DNA from: Bacteroidaceae bacterium
GTDB taxonomy: Bacteria; Bacteroidota; Bacteroidia; Bacteroidales; Bacteroidaceae
Direction of reading: 5' to 3'
NCBI GenBank assembly: GCA_017467885.1
Contig: JAFUKC010000027.1
Location: 1-45,230 of the forward strand
Length of the DNA stretch: 45,230 nucleotides
Part shown: piece after piece, positions 18,726 to 28,105 of the stretch
Position numbering within the stretch: position 1 is the first letter of the stretch
Layout: every line of letters begins with the position of its first letter
Program-made: the position numbers and the translations under genes
Notes under the pieces: model-generated
The model's database searches: none
What the model saw: the letters and a program-made list of their open reading frames with translations, nothing else
Told to the model about the DNA's origin: nothing

Positions 18726-18893
18726 ATGGCTTACGTAATTACAGATGACTGCGTTGCATGCGGTACATGTATCGATGAGTGCCCTCAGGGCGCAATTTCA
18801 GAAGGCGAGAAATATTCTATTAACCCCGATTTGTGCATTGACTGCGGAACATGTGCAGGTGTTTGTCCTTCGGAGGCAATCATAGAGGGCTGA
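18726..18893 (+). CDS. 2[4Fe-4S] ferredoxin
   Basis: A 55-residue soluble electron carrier of the clostridial type. Two complete cluster motifs are present, CVACGTCIDECP and CIDCGTCAGVCP, each with the CxxCxxCxxxCP spacing, giving two low-potential [4Fe-4S] clusters. I start at ATG 18726 (MAYVITDDCV), the family's usual N-terminus. Partners may include pyruvate:ferredoxin oxidoreductase, not in this window. Rubrerythrin lies nearby on the other strand but has its own transcript. A hairpin repeat follows at 18932. Confidence 0.95.
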   Translation: MAYVITDDCVACGTCIDECPQGAISEGEKYSINPDLCIDCGTCAGVCPSEAIIEG

Positions 18894-18931
18894 TAAATAT
18901 ATAGACCTTTTTCGGCAAGTCCGAGCAGAGA

Positions 18932-18972
18932 TTAAGAGGGTGAGTCAAATTTATTTTGACACACCCTCTTAA
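18932..18972. terminator. Hairpin repeat with TGTGTCAAAA core
   Basis: Arms 18932-18949 and 18955-18972 pair over 18 positions with one mismatch. The sequence ttaagagggtg-gtcaaa closely matches the hairpin at 11862-11920. It follows the ferredoxin gene and probably ends its transcript. It looks like a dispersed intergenic repeat family rather than a unique terminator. Confidence 0.6.
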
Positions 18973-19032
18973 GATTTCAGCCAACACGTCTCTTCGGGTC
19001 TTAAGATAAGCAATTCAACTAAAAAAGATAAC

Positions 19033-19125
19033 ATGAAACTTTTGCTACATTTAATTACAAAAAGCATATTGCTGACCGTTATAGGCATAGTGGTGTACTT
19101 AATATATATGTACGTGTTCCACTAA
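19033..19125 (+). CDS. Possible 30-residue single-pass membrane peptide
   Basis: ATG 19033 to TAA 19123-19125 encodes 30 residues, beginning MKLLLHLITKSI and ending YVFH, with a continuous hydrophobic core of about 20 residues and a lysine on the N-terminal side. An A-rich stretch (aaaaaagataac) precedes the start, as in many Bacteroidota genes, and a strong terminator begins inside the stop codon. That fits a real short gene at the end of a transcript. No homology is known to me, and it could be a chance ORF. Confidence 0.4.
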   Translation: MKLLLHLITKSILLTVIGIVVYLIYMYVFH

Positions 19126-19161
19126 ATAAAAAAATCTCCACAAATGGAGATTTTTTTATTT
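19124..19161. terminator. Perfect 17-bp terminator between short ORF and rubrerythrin
   Basis: Arms 19124-19140 and 19145-19161 are exact reverse complements with a 4-base loop (caaa). The A7/T7 runs make a U-tract on both strands. It serves the plus-strand short ORF and the minus-strand rubrerythrin gene. Confidence 0.85.
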
Positions 19162-19177
19162 AAACGAGATGTTTTAA

Positions 19178-19717
19178 TCAATAATTCTCGGGCTTGATTT
19201 GGAAGTACGCCTTGGGATGTGCACATACGGGACACATCTCGGGAGCCATCTTGCCGAAATGCAGATGACCGCAGTTGCGACACTGCCAAATGCAATCGTT
19301 GTCGCGGCTGAATACCAAATTTCCTTCAACATTGGCAAGCAACTTTTTATAACGCTCTTCATGAGCCGCCTCGACCTTTGCAACCATTTCAAAAAGAATT
19401 GCAATCTCGTTAAAGCCCTCTTCACGAGCCTCTTTTGCCATTGTGGGATACATATCTGTCCACTCATAGTTTTCACCCGCAGCCGCATCTGTAAGATTCT
19501 CGGCGGTTCCTCCGATACCATGCACTAATTTAAACCACATTTTTGCATGCTCTTTCTCCTGATCGGCTGTCTCCTGAAATATTGCAGCAATCTGCTCATA
19601 ACCATCCTTCTTTGCCTTACTTGCATAATAGGTATACTTATTACGCGCCTGACTTTCACCGGCAAAAGCAGCCCAAAGATTAGCTTCGGTCTTTGTTCCT
19701 TTCAATGATTTCTCCAT
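19178..19717 (-). CDS. rbr: Rubrerythrin
   Basis: A 179-residue non-haem iron protein that reduces hydrogen peroxide in anaerobes. The N-terminal ferritin-like domain has the diiron glutamates in [32 protein letters not shown] and EAAHEERY. The C-terminal rubredoxin domain binds one iron through [10 protein letters not shown] and [11 protein letters not shown]. Length is slightly below the usual 190 but all ligands are present. The ferredoxin nearby could be part of its electron supply (inference). It is a single-gene minus-strand transcript. Confidence 0.96.
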   Translation of the reverse strand: MEKSLKGTKTEANLWAAFAGESQARNKYTYYASKAKKDGYEQIAAIFQETADQEKEHAKMWFKLVHGIGGTAENLTDAAAGENYEWTDMYPTMAKEAREEGFNEIAILFEMVAKVEAAHEERYKKLLANVEGNLVFSRDNDCIWQCRNCGHLHFGKMAPEMCPVCAHPKAYFQIKPENY

Positions 19718-19918
19718 GTTCGATAATTTTATTTATTAAACCAACAAATTAACTTAATTGTTCAAACAATATTAAAGTAATTACATCTATTTACTTATAG
19801 ATATCATATGCAATTATCGTAATTTTTCACAAATCATACAAATCTTTTTAGAAGAATATTTGCTGCAAACAACGAATATTTATAAAAGCCGACAAAGCGC
19901 TGTATCTTTTCTTATAAC

Positions 19919-19954
19919 AAACAATTGGCATACATATATGTATGCCAATTGTTT
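19919..19954. terminator. 36-base perfect palindrome after the fumarase gene
   Basis: The sequence around caattggcatacatatatg is a full 36-base palindrome (19919-19954), 22 bases beyond the fumarase stop codon on the minus strand. It probably acts as the hflX-fumarase terminator. Confidence 0.7.
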
Positions 19955-19976
19955 ATATACGATATTTGTATACCGC

Positions 19977-21620
19977 TTATTTTGATAGAGGACAGACAGG
20001 CTTAATCTGTTTAAAGAAATCGTTACCTTTATCGTCTACAAGAATAAATGCCGGGAAGTCCTCAACCTCGATCTTCCATATAGCCTCCATACCCAATTCT
20101 GGATATTCTACACACTCTATGCTCTTTATATTATTTTGGGCAAGGATTGCTGCCGGGCCGCCGATGGAACCAAGATAGAACCCTCCATGCTTCTTACATG
20201 CATCTGTAACCTGCTGCGAACGGTTTCCTTTTGCAAGCATAATCATGCTGCCACCATGCGACTGGAACAAATCAACGTATGAATCCATCCGTCCTGCAGT
20301 TGTGGGGCCCATAGAGCCGCAAGGCATTCCGGCAGGAGTTTTTGCCGGGCCTGCATAATAAATCGGATGGTCTTTTATATATTGAGGAAGGCCCTCGCCG
20401 CGATCGATACGCTCCTTAAGTTTCGCATGTGCAATATCACGACCAACTATGATGGTTCCGTTGAGCGACAGACGGGTTGCAATGGGATACTGTGACAATT
20501 GCTTGCACACCTCACTCATTGGACGGTTCAAATCTACACGTACAATCTCACCTTCACCTGCATTACGCAGTTCCTCGGGGATAAGTGTTGCCGGCCGGTC
20601 GTCGAGTTTCTCTATCCAAATTCCATCTTTGTTTATCTTTGCCTTAATATTGCGGTCGGCCGAACAACTTACTCCCATACCGACAGGGCAGCTTGCGCCA
20701 TGACGCGGCAAACGCACAACACGAACATCATGAGCAAGATATTTGCCACCGAACTGTGCACCAAGACCTATACGGTGAGCCTCATCGAGAAGCTGCTTCT
20801 CGAGCTCGATATCGCGAAAAGCGCGACCTGTTTCATCACCGGTAGTGGGAAGGTTATCGTAGAAGTGTGTCGACGCCAATTTTACCGTAAGAAGATTCTT
20901 CTCGGCCGATGTTCCACCGATTACAAATGCAATGTGATAAGGAGGGCATGCTGCAGTACCCAAACTTTTCATCTTGTCTACAAGGAAAGGAACAAGTGTT
21001 GCAGGGTTCAACAACGCCTTTGTCTCTTGATACAGATATGTCTTATTTGCAGAGCCACCGCCTTTTGTAACCATAAGGAATTTATATTCCATGCCTTCGG
21101 TAGCCTCAATATCAATCTGCGCAGGAAGGTTGCACTTCGTATTTACCTCATCGTACATATTTAGCGGAGCATTCTGGCTGTAGCGAAGATTCTCCTGTGT
21201 ATATGTTTCATAAACACCACGCGACAAAGCCTCTTCGTCGCAGAAGCCGGTCCACACCTGCTGTCCCTTTTCAGCATGGATTATAGCTGTTCCTGTATCC
21301 TGACAAAGTGGGAGTTTACCTTTTGCTGCAACCTCTGCATTGCGCAAGAATGTGAGTGCCACATATTTGTCATTATCACTGGCCTCGGGGTCGGTCAAGA
21401 TTTTAGCAACCTGCTCGTTATGCTCGCGACGCAACATAAACGAAACATCACGGAAAGCTGTACGAGATAAAAGAGTCAATGCCTCCGGTGCTACCTTTAG
21501 CATTGGTTTACCTTCGAAATCACCAACCGAGACATGGTCCTTTGTAAGCAAATAGTACTCGGTAGTGTCTTTGCCCTGCTGAAACATGTGGGCATACTTA
21601 AATTCGGGAATTGTAGCCAT
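19977..21620 (-). CDS. Class I fumarate hydratase
   Basis: A 547-residue iron-sulfur enzyme interconverting fumarate and malate in the reductive (succinate-forming) branch used by Bacteroidales. The N-terminal alpha domain has the cluster cysteine in [10 protein letters not shown] and further conserved cysteines in [10 protein letters not shown]. The C-terminal beta domain (about 370-547) has [11 protein letters not shown] and [16 protein letters not shown]. It is the single-chain oxygen-sensitive form. It starts 10 bases after hflX and is cotranscribed with it, a pairing with no evident biochemical logic. Confidence 0.95.
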   Translation of the reverse strand: MATIPEFKYAHMFQQGKDTTEYYLLTKDHVSVGDFEGKPMLKVAPEALTLLSRTAFRDVSFMLRREHNEQVAKILTDPEASDNDKYVALTFLRNAEVAAKGKLPLCQDTGTAIIHAEKGQQVWTGFCDEEALSRGVYETYTQENLRYSQNAPLNMYDEVNTKCNLPAQIDIEATEGMEYKFLMVTKGGGSANKTYLYQETKALLNPATLVPFLVDKMKSLGTAACPPYHIAFVIGGTSAEKNLLTVKLASTHFYDNLPTTGDETGRAFRDIELEKQLLDEAHRIGLGAQFGGKYLAHDVRVVRLPRHGASCPVGMGVSCSADRNIKAKINKDGIWIEKLDDRPATLIPEELRNAGEGEIVRVDLNRPMSEVCKQLSQYPIATRLSLNGTIIVGRDIAHAKLKERIDRGEGLPQYIKDHPIYYAGPAKTPAGMPCGSMGPTTAGRMDSYVDLFQSHGGSMIMLAKGNRSQQVTDACKKHGGFYLGSIGGPAAILAQNNIKSIECVEYPELGMEAIWKIEVEDFPAFILVDDKGNDFFKQIKPVCPLSK

Positions 21621-21630
21621 AATATTTTTT

Positions 21631-22899
21631 TTAAAGGTTTGTCGTCATATCATCCTCATCATAAGTTTGGTAGAGGAAATCGTTATATGGATATTTTTGC
21701 ACATGCAATTCGCACACACGCTTATATAACACATCTTTTAGTGTATCGATATTTTGCTTTTCACGAGCCGAAATAAAAATACAGTTATCTTCGAGCTTTG
21801 CCATCCACGTCTGTTTAAGCTCGTCGAGCGTGATATTTTCGCGGGTTTTAGGTGTTAAATCATCTTCGTCCTTTTGAACATACGAAAAAGCGTCAACTTT
21901 GTTAAACAACACCATCATTGGTTTGTCGCCACAATTCAAATCGGCAAGAGTCTTGTTTACCACCTCTATCTGTTCTTCAAAATCGGGATGTGACACATCA
22001 ACCACGTGCAACAACAAATCGGCCTCACGAACCTCGTCAAGTGTCGACTTGAACGATTCAACCAAGTCTGTAGGTAATTTACGAATAAATCCCACTGTAT
22101 CGGACAGCAAGAAAGGGAGATTCTCTATTATCACTTTGCGCACAGTTGTGTCAAGTGTGGCAAACAACTTATTTTCGGCAAAAACCTCACTCTTTGCCAA
22201 CAGATTCATCAATGTTGATTTACCAACGTTTGTATAGCCGACAAGTGCTACACGAATAAGGCGCCCGCGATTTTTTCGTTGAATGGATTTTTGACGGTCG
22301 ATTTGCGATAATTGCTCCTTCAGTAACGACATACGGCCAAGAATAATTCGACGGTCCATCTCAAGCTGTGTTTCACCCGGGCCACGCAATCCCACACTGC
22401 CACCCTTTCCACTGCCGGAGCCGCCACCCTGTCGTTCCAAGTGCGTCCACAAACGTTGCAAACGAGGCAACATATATTTGTATTGTGCCAATTCCACTTG
22501 TACCTTGGCATGCGCAGTCTGTGCACGCATGGCAAAGATATCGAGGATTAGCGATGTTCGGTCGAGTATCTTTATTTTTAGTTCCTTCTCAATATTACGC
22601 AACTGCTTTGCCGACAATTCATCATCAAAGATAACCATACCAATCTCTTCGTCGCTGTCCTTCCTCATTTCAACAAACTCGGCCAACTCGCGTAATTTTC
22701 CACTGCCGACATAGGTCGCCGGATGCGGATAATCTATTCGTTGCGTAAAACGTTTCACCACCTCGGCACCGGCCGTATGGGCAAGGAACTCCAACTCGTC
22801 GAGATACTCATTTGTCTTACGCTCATTCTGCGCTTGGGTAATTATACCGACAAGTATTGCTGTTTCCTTTTTAGTGGTAGATATAATAAATTCTTTCAT
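21631..22899 (-). CDS. hflX: GTPase HflX
   Basis: A 422-residue ribosome-associated GTPase that splits stalled or heat-damaged 70S ribosomes. The N-terminal HflX domain (about 1-190) includes [14 protein letters not shown], and a glycine-rich linker [19 protein letters not shown] follows. The G domain (about 200-370) has G1 [10 protein letters not shown]3 DTVGFI and G4 NKVD. Length is normal. It has its own -7-like box (22925-22932) and is followed within 10 bases by fumarase. Confidence 0.95.
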   Translation of the reverse strand: MKEFIISTTKKETAILVGIITQAQNERKTNEYLDELEFLAHTAGAEVVKRFTQRIDYPHPATYVGSGKLRELAEFVEMRKDSDEEIGMVIFDDELSAKQLRNIEKELKIKILDRTSLILDIFAMRAQTAHAKVQVELAQYKYMLPRLQRLWTHLERQGGGSGSGKGGSVGLRGPGETQLEMDRRIILGRMSLLKEQLSQIDRQKSIQRKNRGRLIRVALVGYTNVGKSTLMNLLAKSEVFAENKLFATLDTTVRKVIIENLPFLLSDTVGFIRKLPTDLVESFKSTLDEVREADLLLHVVDVSHPDFEEQIEVVNKTLADLNCGDKPMMVLFNKVDAFSYVQKDEDDLTPKTRENITLDELKQTWMAKLEDNCIFISAREKQNIDTLKDVLYKRVCELHVQKYPYNDFLYQTYDEDDMTTNL

Positions 22900-22924
22900 T
22901 AAGGAGATTTTTCGGTTTCCAATG

Positions 22925-22932
22925 CGAAGATA
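22925..22932 (-). promoter_or_regulatory. -7-like box of hflX-fumarase
   Basis: Minus-strand TATCTTCG, 25 bases before the hflX ATG at 22899. No good -33 element is visible. Confidence 0.45.
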
Positions 22933-22996
22933 CGATATTTTTATGCAATCGGTACCGCTTGTTTCAAAAATAATTCAGAAACAGTTTAAGAAGCTG

Positions 22997-24145
22997 TTAA
23001 AATTCATGCCCTGCATTTATAAGCAAACGGTAGGAGCCACCGGCTACTGCCTTGATAAGGCCTTTCATCTCCAGTTCGAACAGTAGTGGAGTTATATGAT
23101 TGACCGGCATATCGAGTTCTATCACCATACGATTCAACTGCAAGCCGTCACCGCTTGCCTGCAACAGTTTTAATATACTCAACTCCTCGGCCGACAACTC
23201 GGGAAAAAGCTCCATCTGTTTCTGTACTTTTCTTTTAGCTTTTGCAACACCCCAGTTCATTGCCTCGACAAAATCATAAGCCGACGTTATAAGAGCTGCT
23301 TTATTTCGACATATCAGTTCGTTGCATCCACATGAATATTGGTCGTTTACCCTGCCTGGAAAAGCGAAGCAATCGCGTGCATAACCCTGTGCCAACGATG
23401 CTGTAAACAACGACCCTCCACTCGAAGCCGATTCGACAACGATTGTAGCATCGGCAAGACCGGCCACAATCCTGTTACGCTGTAAGAAATAAGGACGCAA
23501 CGGGTCTGTTCCACTCATAAACTCGGTAAGCAGGCCTCCATTATCGAGCATTGTTTTTGCCACAGTTCTATGCGAGGATGGATAAATACGATCGAGCCCA
23601 TGTGCCAAAACACCAACCGTAGGCAGACCGGCAGCAATAGCCGCACGATGCGCACAGACATCAATTCCGTATGCCAAACCGCTGACAACAAGTGTACCGG
23701 GCAGAATTTTTGCCAAGTCGGCAACAAACTGCCCGCAAACATCCTTGCCATATTGAGTGGCACGTCGCGTGCCCACTATCGAAACAATATGCTTGGCATT
23801 GAAATCGGCGTTACCTAACGTATATAATGCAATAGGAGCATCATCACACTCTTGCAACCGTACAGGATAGTCTTCATCGCCTATACATATAAGTTTTATG
23901 CCCTTATCGGTTATAAAATCCATCTCGCGCTTTGCAAGGTCGACAATGGTTCTATCGGAGAGCGCGTTTATCAGTTGCGGCCTTGCATCGGGCAATATGT
24001 TATGTATGTCGGCAATGTTTGCCATAAGTTGCGTGGCACTGCCCACAACCTCCAGCATACTGCGTAAAAGCGCAACCCCCATTCCCTGCACCCTTGTGAG
24101 TGCAAGAATCGAGAGTTGCTCATTAATATCAGCCTTCTTCGCCAA
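22997..24145 (-). CDS. dprA: DNA-processing protein DprA
   Basis: A 382-residue protein that binds incoming single-stranded DNA and loads RecA during transformation. The central Rossmann domain (about 105-310) shows IVSIVGTRRATQYG, VVSGLAYGIDVCAHRAA and FLQRNRIVAGL, all characteristic of DprA/Smf. An N-terminal helical region and a C-terminal winged-helix domain (about 325-380) complete the three-part layout of longer DprA proteins. It starts 16 bases after the TPR lipoprotein gene and is probably cotranscribed. No other competence genes are nearby. Confidence 0.93.
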   Translation of the reverse strand: MAKKADINEQLSILALTRVQGMGVALLRSMLEVVGSATQLMANIADIHNILPDARPQLINALSDRTIVDLAKREMDFITDKGIKLICIGDEDYPVRLQECDDAPIALYTLGNADFNAKHIVSIVGTRRATQYGKDVCGQFVADLAKILPGTLVVSGLAYGIDVCAHRAAIAAGLPTVGVLAHGLDRIYPSSHRTVAKTMLDNGGLLTEFMSGTDPLRPYFLQRNRIVAGLADATIVVESASSGGSLFTASLAQGYARDCFAFPGRVNDQYSCGCNELICRNKAALITSAYDFVEAMNWGVAKAKRKVQKQMELFPELSAEELSILKLLQASGDGLQLNRMVIELDMPVNHITPLLFELEMKGLIKAVAGGSYRLLINAGHEF

Positions 24146-24161
24146 TGTCGGAAACTGTTTC

Positions 24162-25865
24162 TTATTCTATAATCGATTTAAAAGCCTCGCTGCTTACATA
24201 TTTGGCAAACTCGAGGTCGTTAAGCGCCTTTTTGGCCATTGAAGGTTTCAACTTTATTGCATTCTTAAGACCATCATAAAGCAACGATGCATTATCGGTA
24301 CGCGCACCTAACACAGCTTGCAGATAATAGGTATCGGCATCTGGATTCTTTATAGATGAAAGTGTCGATTTTGCAGAACTGTAATCCTTACTCAACAATT
24401 GTGCAAGAGCTGCGCTGTTTGTTTTGCTATTGCCAAATGACACGACGGCACGCGAATATTGGCCTTGCGCAATGTAAAGGTTACCCAAGGCCTCATCTCC
24501 AACTTTGGCTCCGGAGCCTTTTGCCATATAAGTTTCAGCTGAGAAAACATCTCCATCGAGTAGAGCCATATAACCGAGGTTTACATTAACATCCGCTGCA
24601 GAAGGATCAATCTTGGCTGCTTTTGCAAAATATTCGGCAGCAGCAGCATAATCACCTTTATTATATGATATTACTCCCATATTATTATATCCGCGATAGT
24701 CATTAGGATAAAGACGTGCTGCAGTTTCGTAAATTTTCATCTGCTCGTCGGCATCATCGGTAAGAATTCCTGCATAGATTATCTCTTCCAAAGAGAGTTC
24801 CTGTGGGTCATCGGCAAGTTTCTGCATAATCTGTTCATCGGAACGACCGATAAGCTGATAGTTGAGTGTAATGCGTGCACGACGCAGTTGAGGAAGAATT
24901 TCATCGGCAAGTTCGCTGTAGACCGAAGAAATGTTCTTTATCTGCTGTTCGCGCTCCTCGGGCTCGGTATACATCGACAATACACGCAATATCAAATCTT
25001 TATCGGGAAGATTCGAGCGCGACACAAGTTCTTTGAAGCCATCCCAGTCCTCTGCTGTATAATCGGTATCAAGATAGCCATCGAGCTTTGCCTTATCCAT
25101 CTCCTTCTTGACATATTCGGCTGTATTCTGCTCGCGTCCGTTTGCAACATCCACATTAAGCAACATTCCACCGTCGGGTGATGCATAAGCAGCAACCTCC
25201 ACATTATCGAGTACTTTATTTTCAACATCTGTCGCAACATCACTCATTGAACTTTTGAGTTCGTTGAGTTCACTGCTGTTCAACTCGCTGCTACGCAAAT
25301 TTGTCTGCTGAATAAGGAACATGATGTTAGCCTCTTTAGCCTGCTTTATTACACGCTGGAAGGCATCCTCGCCCAACGCCACATTTGCATTGGATACTGT
25401 AGAACGATAGAGTTGTGATGTGGCAATGCAACCATCGGCCACCTTCACCTCGGGCAACGAATAGTTTTTATTACCTTTCTTTACCGAGAAATTCAGATAT
25501 AAGGCCGATTTTTCCATTTGTGGGATATAATCGAATGTCATCTTCATTGTAAAATTACCACCCGTTTTATAAGATATGGTACGATTGTTTCCCAGTACCT
25601 TCTCACCCTGGAATACAACAGGTTCGGCCTCCACAGAGCCACCTTCATACTTCAGCACCGGAGTAATTGTGAGCACAGATTTCTTATTAAAGAACTTGGC
25701 GGGAAAACGGCCGTCAATTGTAACGGGAATTTCACTGCCGACAACCTCCAATACTTGAGGTGTCACTGTAAAATACTCGGCAGGCAGACCTTTCATTTTA
25801 GAGCTGCACGAGCTCAACATAACCACTGCCACCAACGACAGTAAAAAATAGATTTTTTTCAACAT
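24162..25865 (-). CDS. TPR-containing lipoprotein
   Basis: A 567-residue exported protein. The signal peptide ends in the lipobox VVMLSSC (Cys about 20). Residues about 25-190 are beta-rich with no family I can name. Residues about 220-330 resemble an OmpA-type peptidoglycan-binding fold (EVAAYASPDGG, then ANGREQNTAEYVKKEM). From about 380 a run of tetratricopeptide repeats follows, including NDYRGYNNMGVISYNKGDYAAA. Such proteins are recurrent upstream of dprA in Bacteroidales, but the role is undefined; a periplasmic scaffold at the outer membrane is likely. -7-like box at 25937-25944. Confidence 0.8.
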   Translation of the reverse strand: MLKKIYFLLSLVAVVMLSSCSSKMKGLPAEYFTVTPQVLEVVGSEIPVTIDGRFPAKFFNKKSVLTITPVLKYEGGSVEAEPVVFQGEKVLGNNRTISYKTGGNFTMKMTFDYIPQMEKSALYLNFSVKKGNKNYSLPEVKVADGCIATSQLYRSTVSNANVALGEDAFQRVIKQAKEANIMFLIQQTNLRSSELNSSELNELKSSMSDVATDVENKVLDNVEVAAYASPDGGMLLNVDVANGREQNTAEYVKKEMDKAKLDGYLDTDYTAEDWDGFKELVSRSNLPDKDLILRVLSMYTEPEEREQQIKNISSVYSELADEILPQLRRARITLNYQLIGRSDEQIMQKLADDPQELSLEEIIYAGILTDDADEQMKIYETAARLYPNDYRGYNNMGVISYNKGDYAAAAEYFAKAAKIDPSAADVNVNLGYMALLDGDVFSAETYMAKGSGAKVGDEALGNLYIAQGQYSRAVVSFGNSKTNSAALAQLLSKDYSSAKSTLSSIKNPDADTYYLQAVLGARTDNASLLYDGLKNAIKLKPSMAKKALNDLEFAKYVSSEAFKSIIE

Positions 25866-25936
25866 TGTATTTAATCAATTAGGTTTTATTCAGTGTATGT
25901 ATCCTTGATACACCACGAAGAGTGCAAATATTTATG

Positions 25937-25944
25937 CGAAGATA
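25937..25944 (-). promoter_or_regulatory. -7-like box of the TPR lipoprotein-dprA operon
   Basis: Minus-strand TATCTTCG, with TTTC 21 bases upstream as a near-match -33 element. The inferred leader is about 65 bases and includes an imperfect gtgtat/atacac hairpin (25893-25913). Confidence 0.45.
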
Positions 25945-26016
25945 TACAAACAAATCGAATAGTTCGAAAGAATAAGTTTTAATTTTATTATAATATTTCT
26001 TAAAAGCCGAAAGTGA

Positions 26017-26952
26017 TTAATATTTTCTATTATTTCGGGGATGGTGTTCAAGTATCTCCTCGCGCAAACGGGTTCGGTCTATGTGTGTATATATTTCGGT
26101 GGTTGATATACTTTCGTGCCCCAACATCGCCTGTATAACACGTAAATTGGCACCTCCTTCGAGCAGATGCGTGGCAAAAGAGTGACGAAATGTGTGCGGA
26201 CTGACATTCTTTTTTACGCCGGCAAGCATCACAAGCTCTTTTACTAAATGAAATATCATTATTCGTGAAAGTGATTTGCGCCGACGTGCACTTATAAATA
26301 CAAAATCCTCGTATCCGGGCTTAATATCTATCCGGTCACGTTCAAGAAAATAGGATTGCAGCTCACATACAGCACGCGAAGATATAGGAACAAGGCGTTG
26401 CTTATTGCCTTTTCCTGTAACACGAATGAACTCTTCATCGAGATAAAGTTCAGATTTCTTCAGATTGCAAAGTTCCGACACACGAAGCCCGCAACTGTAA
26501 AGGACCTCAATTATAGCCCTGTTACGCTGCCCTTCGGGCGCAGATGTGTCTACGGCATTTATTACCATGTCTATCTCATCGAGAGTAAGCACCTCGGGCA
26601 GACGCAAACCCATTTTAGGTGATTTAAGCAGGTCGGTAGGGTCGGTTTCAATATAACCGTCCAATTTAAGAAAGCCATAAAAAGAACGCAGCGAAGACAA
26701 GATACGTGCTTGCGAACGTTCGTGAATACCGACGTCGGACAATGTGGCAATAAATTCACGCAACTGCGAAAGTGTGACAACAAGCAAATCGCCACCCTGT
26801 TCGTTTATGAATGACATCAATTTGGTCACATCACCGATGTATGCATCTACTGTATTCTCGGAAAGCGATTTTTCGAGTTGTAGAAACACTCTGTAACGCT
26901 CCAGAGGAGATTTACCACCCAGCGCAGAAGCCTTCGTTCTGTTTTTTCCCAT
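26017..26952 (-). CDS. xerD: Tyrosine recombinase XerD
   Basis: A 311-residue site-specific recombinase resolving chromosome dimers at dif. The N-terminal SAM-like domain covers about 15-105. The catalytic domain has all expected residues: Arg in GLRVSELCNLKK, Lys in VTGKGNKQRLVP, the H-x-x-R box in SPHTFRHSFATHLL, a histidine in LGHESISTTEIYTH and the nucleophilic tyrosine in that segment. Length and conservation fit the housekeeping XerD rather than an integrase, and no attachment sites or mobile genes are nearby. A minus-strand TACATTTG at 27026-27033 may be its -7 box. Confidence 0.88.
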   Translation of the reverse strand: MGKNRTKASALGGKSPLERYRVFLQLEKSLSENTVDAYIGDVTKLMSFINEQGGDLLVVTLSQLREFIATLSDVGIHERSQARILSSLRSFYGFLKLDGYIETDPTDLLKSPKMGLRLPEVLTLDEIDMVINAVDTSAPEGQRNRAIIEVLYSCGLRVSELCNLKKSELYLDEEFIRVTGKGNKQRLVPISSRAVCELQSYFLERDRIDIKPGYEDFVFISARRRKSLSRIMIFHLVKELVMLAGVKKNVSPHTFRHSFATHLLEGGANLRVIQAMLGHESISTTEIYTHIDRTRLREEILEHHPRNNRKY

Positions 26953-27066
26953 ATTACAATATATTCGAATGCTGCTCCACAGCCATTATAACATAAAATT
27001 CAAACAAATTCAAAACAGTTTCTTACAAATGTACAAAAAACAAACGAGCCATCTTCTTTTTTTCAC

Positions 27067-27074
27067 TATCTTCG
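27067..27074 (+). promoter_or_regulatory. -7-like box of the O-methyltransferase-rbfA operon
   Basis: TATCTTCG, ending 19 bases before the ATG at 27094, so the leader is very short (about 12 bases). Confidence 0.5.
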
Positions 27075-27093
27075 CAAAGAATATTGTGCAGCA

Positions 27094-27729
27094 ATGGATA
27101 AATACGACAAATTAGAAGACTATATTTGCAAACACAGCAGCCCCGAAGGTGATTATCTTTATCGGCTTTACCGGGCCACAAACGTTGAGATATTGAACCC
27201 GCACATGGCCTCCGGGCACATTCAGGGACGCCTGCTGAAACTGCTTGTCAATATGATTCGGCCAAAAAGAATTTTAGAAATTGGCACATATACCGGATAC
27301 TCGGCAATATGCATGGCCGAAGGATTGGACGATGATGGCAAACTATACACATTTGAAGTTGACGATGAATTGGAAGATTTTACGCGCCGGTGGATTGACG
27401 GTTCAAATGTTGCAGATAAAATTATATTTACCATAGGCAGCGCATTGGACTCCGTTCCGTTGTTGGGAGAAAAGTTCGACCTTGTTTTCATTGATGGAAA
27501 CAAAAGGGAATATATAGCATATTACAATATGGCAATGCAATATTTGAATGATGGCGGTTGGATTATTGCCGACAACACCTTATGGGACGGGCACGTTATT
27601 GAGGAGGAGAGACAGGACGCCCAGACAAACGGGGTACGCGCTTTCAATGATTTTGTTCGGGCAGACGAGCGTGTAGAGGAGGTTATTGTTCCCTTACGTG
27701 ATGGTTTGACAATTATACGAAAGAAATAA
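27094..27729 (+). CDS. SAM-dependent O-methyltransferase (catechol type)
   Basis: A 211-residue class I methyltransferase of the caffeoyl-CoA/catechol O-methyltransferase family (Methyltransf_3). Seen: SAM-binding motif ILEIGTYTGYSAICMA near residue 68, acidic metal-site segments DLVFIDGNKREY and ADNTLWDGHV, and a C-terminal VRAFNDFV. The substrate in Bacteroidales is not known. It heads an operon with rbfA (31-base gap) and the LolC/E-type permease (9-base gap). Confidence 0.9.
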   Translation: MDKYDKLEDYICKHSSPEGDYLYRLYRATNVEILNPHMASGHIQGRLLKLLVNMIRPKRILEIGTYTGYSAICMAEGLDDDGKLYTFEVDDELEDFTRRWIDGSNVADKIIFTIGSALDSVPLLGEKFDLVFIDGNKREYIAYYNMAMQYLNDGGWIIADNTLWDGHVIEEERQDAQTNGVRAFNDFVRADERVEEVIVPLRDGLTIIRKK

Positions 27730-27760
27730 TATAAAGATTTAACGAATAACAGGCAATATA

Positions 27761-28096
27761 ATGGACAGTACAAGACAGAATAAAATATCGCGCCTTATCC
27801 AAAAGGAGTTGGGCGACATTTTCGTAAGATTGGGAAAAGAGACACGCGGTGTCATGGTATCGGTAAGCGTTGTACGTGTAAGCCCCGATTTAAGTATAGC
27901 CAAGGCTTATTTGAGTGTATTCCCCTCGGAACGAGGAAATGAGGTTGTGGAACATCTTACACAAAACAGCAAGTCGATACGTTTCGAGTTGGGCAACCGT
28001 CTTCGTCATCAATTACGAATAATTCCCGATATACGCTTTTACATAGACGACTCACTCGACTACATAGAGCACATCGACAATCTTCTGAAGGATTGA
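27761..28096 (+). CDS. rbfA: Ribosome-binding factor A
   Basis: A 111-residue KH-like protein that helps mature the 5' end of 16S rRNA in the 30S subunit. The N-terminal segment RQNKISRLIQKELGDIF, the central VSVVRVSPDLSIAKAYLSVFP and the C-terminal RIIPDIRFYIDDSLDYIEHID match RbfA well. Length is typical of Bacteroidota. Middle gene of the three-gene operon. Confidence 0.95.
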   Translation: MDSTRQNKISRLIQKELGDIFVRLGKETRGVMVSVSVVRVSPDLSIAKAYLSVFPSERGNEVVEHLTQNSKSIRFELGNRLRHQLRIIPDIRFYIDDSLDYIEHIDNLLKD

Positions 28097-28105
28097 TAAT
28101 ATGCA

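Noticed and set aside
26017-26952. XerD-like gene as an integrase of a mobile element
   Set aside because: Full-length housekeeping XerD features, no direct repeats, attachment site, tRNA or mobile genes nearby.
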